Made by a program: the position numbers and the translations under genes | From: Gemmataceae bacterium | Lineage (GTDB): Bacteria > Planctomycetota > Planctomycetia > Gemmatales > Gemmataceae | Length of the DNA stretch: 64,000 nucleotides | Assembly: GCA_901538445.1 (NCBI GenBank) | Contig: LR594583.1 | Coordinates: 1-64,000 of the forward strand | Reading direction: 5' to 3' | The notes under the pieces: model-generated | Told to the model about the DNA's origin: nothing | Databases searched by the model: none | What the model saw: the letters and a program-made list of their open reading frames with translations, nothing else | Shown: one piece after another, positions 57,655 through 64,000 of the stretch | How positions within the stretch are numbered: position 1 is the first letter of the stretch | How the letters are laid out: each line of letters starts with the position of its first letter

Positions 57655-58344
57655 CTACTCGACCTTGCCGCAGTCGGCGATGACGACCTTGGCCGACGTT
57701 TGCCCGCTCCGCGAGCCGACGGCCTCGATCTTCTTGACCACGTCGTACCCCTTCACGACCTGCCCGAACACGACGTGCTTGCCGTCGAGGTGCGGGGTCG
57801 CGGCGGTGCAGAGGAAGAACTGCGACCCGTTCGTGTTCGGCCCGGCGTTGGCCATCGACAGGGTGCCCGGCCCGAAGTGCTTACCGGCCTTGCCCGAGAA
57901 CGTTTCGTCGTCGAACCGCCCGCCGTAGATCGACTCCCCGCCCCGGCCGTCGCCGCGGGTGAAGTCGCCCGCCTGGCACATGAAGTCCGGGATCACCCGG
58001 TGGAAGGACGACCCCTTGTACGCGAGCGGGGTGCCGGCCTTGTTCTTGGTGCCGACGCACAACTGCAGGAAGTTCTCGGCCGTCTTCGGGCACGTGTCCG
58101 CGAACAGCTCCATCTCGATCCGCCCCGCCGCCTTGCCGTCGATGGTGATGTCGAAGAACACCTTGGGGTTCTTCGGGTCCACGGCGTGGTAGGGCTTGTA
58201 GTCGTCTGCCATTGGGTTCGCTCTCTCGGGTGCTGCGGGCTGACCGCCCTCGGTGTCCGGCCTGTTCATGGAGCACGCGGGCAGGGCCGCAAGGCAGGCG
58301 GACAGGAAGATTCCACGCGGGAGGACCACGGAACGGTGACTCAT
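57655..58344 (-). CDS. Cyclophilin-type peptidyl-prolyl isomerase, probable lipoprotein
   Basis: This 229-residue protein carries a lipobox in [12 protein letters not shown], so it would be lipid-anchored at the envelope. The cyclophilin domain (about 60-225) has [34 protein letters not shown] and [18 protein letters not shown] precedes the ATG. An internal ATG at 58,212 with GAGAG upstream would give a cytoplasmic 185-residue form like ordinary cyclophilins, so dual starts are possible. It is more eukaryote-like than the one at 32,263. Confidence 0.85.
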   Translation of the reverse strand: MSHRSVVLPRGIFLSACLAALPACSMNRPDTEGGQPAAPERANPMADDYKPYHAVDPKNPKVFFDITIDGKAAGRIEMELFADTCPKTAENFLQLCVGTKNKAGTPLAYKGSSFHRVIPDFMCQAGDFTRGDGRGGESIYGGRFDDETFSGKAGKHFGPGTLSMANAGPNTNGSQFFLCTAATPHLDGKHVVFGQVVKGYDVVKKIEAVGSRSGQTSAKVVIADCGKVE

Positions 58345-58532
58345 GCTGGCCCCCATTTGGAAGAATCCGATCCGGTGATTATCGGTCCGCACCCGGGGAA
58401 GACAAGGAACCCGCGCCACGGGTCACGCGCCGCCGGGCAACGTGGTTTGAATCGCCGCCCCGCCGAGGGTACCTTCTGCACCCCCAAGCCGTCCCGACCC
58501 ACTCTCGGGCGGCTTACCCCTGGAGGAGTGAC

Positions 58533-59018
58533 GTGGCGAAGCCCGCGAAGAACACGATCTGCCTGTGGTACAACGGCGGCGCCGAGGAGGCGGCCCACTT
58601 CTACGCCGAGACCTTTCCCGATTCGTCCGTCCACGCGGTGCACCGTGCGCCGGGTGATTTTCCGTCGGGGAAGAAGGGGGACGTGCTGACCGTCGAGTTC
58701 ACCGTGCTGGGGATCCCGTGCCTCGGGCTCAACGGCGGGCCGGCGTTCCCGCACACCGAGGCGTTCTCGTTCCAGGTCGCGACCGCCGACCAGGCCGAAA
58801 CGGACCGGTACTGGGACGCCATCGTCGGCAACGGCGGACGGGAGAGCGCGTGCGGGTGGTGCAAGGACAAGTGGGGGTTGAACTGGCAGATCACGCCGGT
58901 GGCCCTCACGGAAGCGATCTCCGACCCCGACCCCGCCGCGGCCAAGCGGGCGTTCGACGCGATGATGACGATGGGGAAGATCAACGTCGCGGCGATCGAG
59001 GCGGCGCGCCGCGGGTGA
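58533..59018 (+). CDS. VOC-superfamily protein (PhnB/3-demethylubiquinone methyltransferase-like)
   Basis: This 161-residue protein has the PhnB-like glyoxalase fold: ICLWYNGGAEEAAHFYAETF, HTEAFSFQVATADQAETDRY and KDKWGLNWQITP. Database names calling it a methyltransferase are not supported by its fold; a metal-dependent or binding role is more likely. The GTG has GGAGGAGTGAC upstream. It stands alone between convergent or unrelated genes. Confidence 0.85.
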   Translation: MAKPAKNTICLWYNGGAEEAAHFYAETFPDSSVHAVHRAPGDFPSGKKGDVLTVEFTVLGIPCLGLNGGPAFPHTEAFSFQVATADQAETDRYWDAIVGNGGRESACGWCKDKWGLNWQITPVALTEAISDPDPAAAKRAFDAMMTMGKINVAAIEAARRG

Positions 59019-59097
59019 CCCGCGGCCCGCGTGGCACCCGAACGGACGAGGGCCGGGCGTTCACGCGCCCGGGCCCACTGCCAGCCGAGTGCCGCGG

Positions 59098-61041
59098 TCA
59101 GCGAACGGGTAGCGTCGGAAGTGAACAGCCGACCGCCTCGGTCCGCGGCGTCGGGACGGTCCCGCCCGCGACGAGCGCGGTCAGCGCGTTCCGCAAGTCA
59201 CGCTCCTTTGCGGCCTGCTTCTTCTTACCAAGGCCGGGGAACCGGTCGTCGATCCGCCCGCGGTACGCGACGGTGCCGTCGGGCAGCACCACCGCGACCT
59301 CGGGCGTCCGGGTCACGCCGGTCGCGGCGACCAGTTCGTGCTTCGCATCGATCACCACCGGCAGGTTCAGCCCGTACTCCTTCGCGTGGGTGCGGGCCGC
59401 GTCGGCGGTGAGGTCCGGGTCCACGTGGACCGCGAAGAACCGCACGTTACTGTCGCGGAAGTCGTTGACGATCGCGGCGATCTCGGGCGCGTAGGCGTTC
59501 GCGATCGGGCAGTCGGTCGTGGTGAAGAACAGCACGCTCGCCTTCGCGTCGCCGACCGCGAGCGGGGTCTGCACCTTGCCGTCGGTGTCGCGGACGCTCA
59601 CGGGTGCCTTCGCGTCCTTCTTCTCGGGTGCGGGGCTCTCGCGATCCTTCTTGAACAGGTCGGGGTTCTTCCACAGGTCCGGGGCCGGGACGCCGAGCTT
59701 ATCCCAATCGACCGTGTCGCCGCGGAGCCGCGACCGGATCACCGTCTGCCGCAGGTGGAGTTGGAGCGCCTCGCGGAGCTTCGGCGTGTCGGCCTGGTCG
59801 GCCGCGACCACCCGCAGGCCGATCGACCCCATCTCGTCGGTCGAGCCCTCGCCCCACCGCACGCGCACCGGCGGGTCGCTCGGGTTGCGCGGGTTCGCGG
59901 CGGAGTTGTCCCACGTCACCTCGCTGCGGATCACGGTGCCCTTCGGGAGCCGCACGAACTCCTTGTAGACGTACTGGCCCTGCCAGTTGAAGTCCCAGTC
60001 GTTGATCGCGAACAGCTTCTTCTGCGTGCCGTCGGGCAGCGTCGCGTCGGCCTTCATCGTCTTGCCGAGGTAGTGCGCGTGCGCCCCGACGCCGACGACA
60101 TCGACGTCCACCGGCAGCGTGAACGAGTCGGTGACCTTGAACCCGGCCTTGCCCGGCGGGATGTCGACGTTCGAGAACAGGCCGAACACCGGCGGGAGCG
60201 CGATGTTCACGAGCGTGCGCTTCGGCGGCTTGTCCGCGAAGTACAGGCCCACGGTGATCGTCTCCTTCTCGGCCTTGCCCGAGAGGTGGAAGTGCGTTTG
60301 CAGCACGAGGTCGGAGCCCTTCTTCACCGGCAGCGCGAGCCCCTCGGGGAGCTTCGACGGCGTCGCCCCGACGGCCCAGCCGCCGAGCGAACCTGTCGGC
60401 CGGAACCCCATCCCCGGGAACCCGGGCTGGCCGTCCTTCTTGAGCTTCGCCCGGCCGCGGCCGCTGTCGTCGAGGAAGTACAGGACGTGGTGCAGCACGA
60501 CCGGCGCGGTCGCCCGGAACTCGACGGCGGTGACCCACTTGTCCTCGGCGAGGTTCAGGGGGATGACGAAGTTCTGGTAGATGTCCGGCCCCGCCGCGGG
60601 CACCTCGAACGGGCGGTCCATCGCGACCACGAGGTCCGGCTCGCCGAGCTGCCAGCCCTCGGGGAACTTCGGCAGCGCCGGGATCTTCTTCGGGTCACCC
60701 TCGGGCATCCCGGCCTTCACCCACTTGGCGAACAGCGCGATCTGCGCGTCACTGAGCCGCCGCGAGTCGCGGAACTCGCCGTGCCCCGGCTCCGGGTGCC
60801 ACGGCGGCATGTACCGGTCCTCCATCGTGCGGAGCATCGTCTTCGCGTGCTTGCGCGTCTCGGCGTAGTTGAGGAGCGTGAACGGCGCGACCTGCGTCGG
60901 CCGGTGGCACGTGGTGCAGTTCTGGAACACGAGCGGGGCGATGTGGTCGGCGAACGTGACCTCGCCGGCCGGCTCGTCGGCCGCCGACGCAGTGAGCGGC
61001 GAAAGAGCAATGATCGGTACGAGAGCGAGCCACCTGCTCAT
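59098..61041 (-). CDS. Cytochrome c - copper monooxygenase-like - redoxin fusion, secreted
   Basis: This 647-residue protein has a signal peptide (WLALVPIIALSPLTASA). The cytochrome-like segment at about 25-110 has CTTCH and YMPPWHPEPGH. The copper domain at about 150-430 has VVLHHVLYFLDD, LQTHFHLSG and VGAHAHYLG. The C-terminal redoxin (about 480-640) has TTTDCPIANAYAP with a single peroxidatic-type cysteine. All three modules match the protein at 26,015-27,835, but the redoxin has moved from the N- to the C-terminus and has lost its second cysteine. GGAGG lies six bases before the ATG. Confidence 0.87.
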   Translation of the reverse strand: MSRWLALVPIIALSPLTASAADEPAGEVTFADHIAPLVFQNCTTCHRPTQVAPFTLLNYAETRKHAKTMLRTMEDRYMPPWHPEPGHGEFRDSRRLSDAQIALFAKWVKAGMPEGDPKKIPALPKFPEGWQLGEPDLVVAMDRPFEVPAAGPDIYQNFVIPLNLAEDKWVTAVEFRATAPVVLHHVLYFLDDSGRGRAKLKKDGQPGFPGMGFRPTGSLGGWAVGATPSKLPEGLALPVKKGSDLVLQTHFHLSGKAEKETITVGLYFADKPPKRTLVNIALPPVFGLFSNVDIPPGKAGFKVTDSFTLPVDVDVVGVGAHAHYLGKTMKADATLPDGTQKKLFAINDWDFNWQGQYVYKEFVRLPKGTVIRSEVTWDNSAANPRNPSDPPVRVRWGEGSTDEMGSIGLRVVAADQADTPKLREALQLHLRQTVIRSRLRGDTVDWDKLGVPAPDLWKNPDLFKKDRESPAPEKKDAKAPVSVRDTDGKVQTPLAVGDAKASVLFFTTTDCPIANAYAPEIAAIVNDFRDSNVRFFAVHVDPDLTADAARTHAKEYGLNLPVVIDAKHELVAATGVTRTPEVAVVLPDGTVAYRGRIDDRFPGLGKKKQAAKERDLRNALTALVAGGTVPTPRTEAVGCSLPTLPVR

Positions 61042-61159
61042 CGGAAACCTCCAACGGATCGGACCGGCGGATGACATACCAGGCACAACCCGGACCGAGC
61101 GGACCGGTTACACGATAGCAGAACGCGGCGGTCGGGCGAACCGGTGATCCGCACGGGCC

Positions 61160-61299
61160 GCCAGGGGTTTGCGAGCTGCGCTCGCCGCACCCCTGGCTAC
61201 ACGCGGTCGCCCCTCCGGGGCTGCGTTCTTGAGTTTCGTAGTCGCGGAGCGACGACCGCATGTAGCCAGGGGTGCGGCCCGCTTCGGGCAAACCCCTGG
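61160..61299. repeat. Palindromic repeat, CCAGGGGTTT family
   Basis: CCAGGGGTTTGCG...CGCACCCCTGGCTACA and TGTAGCCAGGGGTGCGG...CAAACCCCTGG are complementary arms around CGGTCGCCCCTCCGGGGCTG. The core aligns with the repeat at 47,753-47,858. It occupies much of the 333-base divergent gap 61,042-61,374. Confidence 0.75.
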
Positions 61300-61374
61300 T
61301 CCCCGGCGCACCACGCATCGCAGCGAGACCGCTAGCGGGTAAGATGGCCCGTGCCCTCCCCCGGAGACGTCATC

Positions 61375-63744
61375 ATGCTCCAGCGATCGCTCGGCCTGCT
61401 CGCGTTCCTCGTCGCGCTCGGCGTGCAGCCGGCCGGGGCCGACGACCCGAAGCCCAAGGAGAAGGGCAAGGCGAACCGGCTCGCGAGGGAGAGCAGCCCG
61501 TACCTGCTCCAGCACGCGCACAACCCGGTCGACTGGTACCCGTGGGGGCAAGAGGCGTTCGAGCGAGCGAAGAAGGAGAAGAAGCTCGTCTTCCTCAGCA
61601 TCGGGTACAGCTCGTGCCACTGGTGCCACGTCATGGAGCGCGAGTCGTTCTCCAGCGCCGAGATCGCGAAGGTGATGAACGACAACTTCGTGTGCATCAA
61701 GGTGGACCGCGAGGAGCGGCCCGACGTGGACGACATCTACATGACCGCCCTGAACGTCACCGGGCAGCAGGGCGGGTGGCCGCTCACCATGATCCTCACC
61801 GCCGACGGCAAGCCGATCTTCGGCGGCACGTACTTCCCGCCCGAGGACAAGAAGGTCGGCGACGACACCGCGCCTGGGATGAAGTCGATCCTCGCCACGG
61901 TCATCGACCTCGACAAGAAGTCGCACGACGAACTCGTGAAGCAGGCCGACCACGTCGCGAAGCTCACCGTCGACGCGCTCGACCGTAACTCGCGGGGGGT
62001 CGCGCTCGGAAAGCTCGACCGCGAGTTGCTCGACGCGGCGGCCGACGCCTACGACTTCGACCCCGAGCACGGCGGCACCGGCAGCAAGGCCCGGTCGTTC
62101 CGGGGCACCAAGTTCCCGCGGCCGCCGGTGTGGCAGTTCCTCCTCTCGCAGTCGAAGCAGAAGGGGAAGGACGACCTCGCGAAGCACGTCCACTTCACGC
62201 TGCACAAGATGGCCGAGGGCGGCATCTACGACCACCTCGGCGGCGGGTTCCACCGGTACAGCACCGAGCGCACCTGGACCGTCCCGCACTTCGAGAAGAT
62301 GCTGTACGACAACGCGCAGCTCGTTGAACTCTACAGCGACGCATACGCGGCCACCCCCGACCCCTCCTACAAGCGCGTGGTCGAAGAGACGCTCGCGTTC
62401 GTGAAGCGCGAGATGACCAGCCCCGACGGCGCGTTCTACTCGGCGCTCGACGCCGACAGCAACCAAAAGGAGGGCGAGTTCTACGTCTGGACCGCCGACG
62501 AGATCGCGAAGGTGCTCGGCTCCGAGGCCGACGCGAAGCTGCTTAAAGCCGTGTACGGCGTGACCGCACCGAACTTCGAGGAGAAGTTCTCGATCCTGCG
62601 GTTGCCGAAGGCGCTCGCGGAGGTCGCCAAGGACCAGAAGCTCACCGAGGCGGAGTTGTTCGCGAAGCTCGCCCCGCTCAAGGCGAAGCTGTTCGAGGTG
62701 CGGGCGAAGCGGGAGCGGCCGTTCCTCGACACCAAGGTGATCTGCGCGTGGAACGGCCAGATGATCGCGGGGTACGCACGCGCCGGTCAGGTGTTCGCGA
62801 ACAAGGAGTACGTCGCCGCGGCCGCGAGGGCCGCCGAGTTCCTGCTCACGAAGATGCGAGACAAGGACGGGCGGCTGTACCGGCTCTACGCCGCTGTCCC
62901 CGGCGAGAAGCCGACCGCACGCGGGACCGCGTTCCTCGACGACTACGCCTACCTCGTCCACGGGCTACTCAACCTCCACGACGCGACCGGCGAGGCGAAG
63001 TGGCTCGACGCCGCGAAGCAACTCACCGACACCGCGATCAAGTTCCACGGCGACGGCGACCGCGGCGGGTTCTTCTTCGCCCCGAGCGACGGCGAGAAGT
63101 TGTTCGCACGCGCGAAGGACGGGTACGACGGCGTGCAGCCATCGGGCAACTCGCAGACCACCCGCAACCTGATCCGGCTCGGCGCGAAGCTGAAGGACGC
63201 GACCTACCGCGAGCGGGCCGAGAAGACGCTGAAGGGCTTCGCGCTCACGCTCCGCACCAACCCCGGCTCCGTGCCCGCGATGGCGCTGGCGCTCCACGAG
63301 TTCCTCGCCACCGGCGGCGCGGCCGGCACCGCAACCGACCCCAAGGCCGACCCGGCAAAGAAGCCGAAGGAGTCGGCCGACGTCGTGACGGCGAAGCTCA
63401 CCGCGGGCGAGCCGGCCGACGGCACGCGCACCGTCACGCTCACGCTCACCGTCGCCGACGGCTGGCACGTCTACGCCAACCCGGTCGGCAGCGACGACCT
63501 GCTCGAATCGCAGACCCGCGTGTCGGTATTCGTGGACGGCATCGAAGCCAAGGCCGACGTCGCGTACCCCAAGGGGAAGGCGATCACCGACACCGCGAAC
63601 GCGAAGTACGGCGTCTACGAGGGAACCGTCACGATCACCGCGACCGTGCCGGCGGGAAAGGACGCGGCGATTGAAGCGCGCGTGAAGGTGATCGCGTGCA
63701 AGGAAGGGACGTGCCTTCTGCCGTCCACGCTGAAGGTGAAGTAA
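61375..63744 (+). CDS. YyaL/SSP411-type thioredoxin-domain protein fused to a DsbD-alpha-like domain
   Basis: This 789-residue protein has a signal peptide (1-23). The thioredoxin-like DUF255 domain at about 35-195 has [18 protein letters not shown] and [16 protein letters not shown] (alpha/alpha)6 catalytic-like region follows at about 200-640 ([46 protein letters not shown]). After a linker, residues about 665-789 match the N-terminal DsbD alpha domain ([27 protein letters not shown]). Such proteins lack proven function. The added domain points to periplasmic thiol exchange. Confidence 0.87.
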   Translation: MLQRSLGLLAFLVALGVQPAGADDPKPKEKGKANRLARESSPYLLQHAHNPVDWYPWGQEAFERAKKEKKLVFLSIGYSSCHWCHVMERESFSSAEIAKVMNDNFVCIKVDREERPDVDDIYMTALNVTGQQGGWPLTMILTADGKPIFGGTYFPPEDKKVGDDTAPGMKSILATVIDLDKKSHDELVKQADHVAKLTVDALDRNSRGVALGKLDRELLDAAADAYDFDPEHGGTGSKARSFRGTKFPRPPVWQFLLSQSKQKGKDDLAKHVHFTLHKMAEGGIYDHLGGGFHRYSTERTWTVPHFEKMLYDNAQLVELYSDAYAATPDPSYKRVVEETLAFVKREMTSPDGAFYSALDADSNQKEGEFYVWTADEIAKVLGSEADAKLLKAVYGVTAPNFEEKFSILRLPKALAEVAKDQKLTEAELFAKLAPLKAKLFEVRAKRERPFLDTKVICAWNGQMIAGYARAGQVFANKEYVAAAARAAEFLLTKMRDKDGRLYRLYAAVPGEKPTARGTAFLDDYAYLVHGLLNLHDATGEAKWLDAAKQLTDTAIKFHGDGDRGGFFFAPSDGEKLFARAKDGYDGVQPSGNSQTTRNLIRLGAKLKDATYRERAEKTLKGFALTLRTNPGSVPAMALALHEFLATGGAAGTATDPKADPAKKPKESADVVTAKLTAGEPADGTRTVTLTLTVADGWHVYANPVGSDDLLESQTRVSVFVDGIEAKADVAYPKGKAITDTANAKYGVYEGTVTITATVPAGKDAAIEARVKVIACKEGTCLLPSTLKVK

Positions 63745-63745
63745 C

Positions 63746-63822
63746 GGCCGGGCGAGCCGTGTGTGTCAACACACGGGTGCTGGCGCTCAACCCGTGTGTT
63801 GACACACACGGCTCGCCCGGCC
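63746..63822. repeat. Palindromic repeat, GGCGAGC family, 33-bp perfect arms
   Basis: Arms starting GGCCGGGCGAGCCGTGTGTG and their exact complement flank an 11-base loop. Each arm is itself self-complementary (TGTGTGTCAACACACG). The GGCGAGCCG ends and CGGGT inner edges match 25,867-25,941. It separates convergent genes. Confidence 0.85.
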
Positions 63823-63829
63823 CGCTCGA

Positions 63830-64000
63830 TTACGCCGGCGCGCCGGCCATGACCGCGTCGATCTTGCGCTTCAGCTCGCCCGACACCTGGCCCTTGCCCT
63901 TGCACTTCGGGTACTTGGAGCACCCGAGGTAGAACCCGGAGCCGAACCGCGACTTCATCAGCCGCATCGGCGCGTCGCACTCGGGGCACGTCTCGTCCAC
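63830..64000 (-). CDS. topA: DNA topoisomerase I, 3' end (partial)
   Basis: The last 56 residues of a gene that continues beyond the window. TCPECDAPMRLMKSRFGSGF followed by YLGCSKYPKCKGKGQ is the C-terminal tetracysteine zinc finger typical of bacterial topoisomerase I, which relaxes negative supercoils. The catalytic part is not in the window. Confidence 0.85.
   Translation of the reverse strand: MDETCPECDAPMRLMKSRFGSGFYLGCSKYPKCKGKGQVSGELKRKIDAVMAGAPA

Overview
The window is a piece of a GC-rich bacterial chromosome, most likely a planctomycete of the Gemmata group (Gemmataceae). The evidence is the paired DUF1549/DUF1553 cytochrome and DUF1501 genes, cytochrome c-copper domain-redoxin fusions, FHA-GAF regulators, a TPR-YggX fusion, a class II ribonucleotide reductase with a C-terminal zinc ribbon, and many intergenic palindromic repeats. 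No rRNA, tRNA or CRISPR array was seen.

Region 1 (1-4.1 kb) holds a leftward promoter for a gene mostly outside the window, a PurQ-type amidotransferase, an aspartate aminotransferase-type enzyme and a GT4 glycosyltransferase that carries a 133-bp palindromic repeat inside its reading frame.

Region 2 (4,141-20,663) is a 16.5-kb integrated element. A large serine recombinase sits at its left end. The 9-bp sequence GACGTACCA occurs at both junctions. The element splits a radical SAM/SPASM gene: its 3' end is stranded at 4,027-4,149 and its 5' part lies at 20,665-21,656, in the same strand and frame. Inside are a resolvase-type recombinase, a 1,712-residue MASE1/eight-PAS hybrid histidine kinase, a run of small unknown genes, an AAA-type ATPase, a rolling-circle-type HUH Rep-like protein, a small HTH protein, an XRE repressor with a palindromic operator candidate, a GYF/MORN membrane protein and a ParB-like protein. 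No conjugation genes were recognised, so it looks like an integrating plasmid-like element. A 21-bp sequence recurs three times upstream of element genes, always pointing at the gene.

Region 3 (20.5-31.6 kb) has the interrupted radical SAM gene, a secreted DUF1549/DUF1553 cytochrome and DUF1501 pair, a redoxin-cytochrome c-copper domain protein, a small gene plus a TPP-domain protein behind an intrinsic terminator, a 2-hydroxyacid dehydrogenase and an FHA-GAF-PP2C phosphatase.

Region 4 (31.8-41 kb) has clpS, two secreted proteins (a cyclophilin and an unknown), a PSP1-like gene, a TPR-YggX fusion, a candidate small RNA or leader with a 15-codon ORF, an EVE protein, a lipase-like hydrolase, a glycosyltransferase-sulfotransferase fusion next to a PIG-L-like gene, and dcd.

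Region 5 (41-64 kb) has nrdJ (with dcd, a nucleotide-metabolism pair), an LRR protein, a multi-S1 protein, a three-gene membrane/glycosylation cluster, a CPBP protease, an FHA-GAF-sigma54 activator, a four-gene run ending in an RluA-family pseudouridine synthase, a second cyclophilin, a VOC protein, a domain-permuted paralogue of the region 3 redoxin fusion, a YyaL-DsbD fusion and the 3' end of topA.

Across the chromosome-like parts, most convergent or unrelated gene junctions carry a long palindromic repeat, and these fall into at least seven families.
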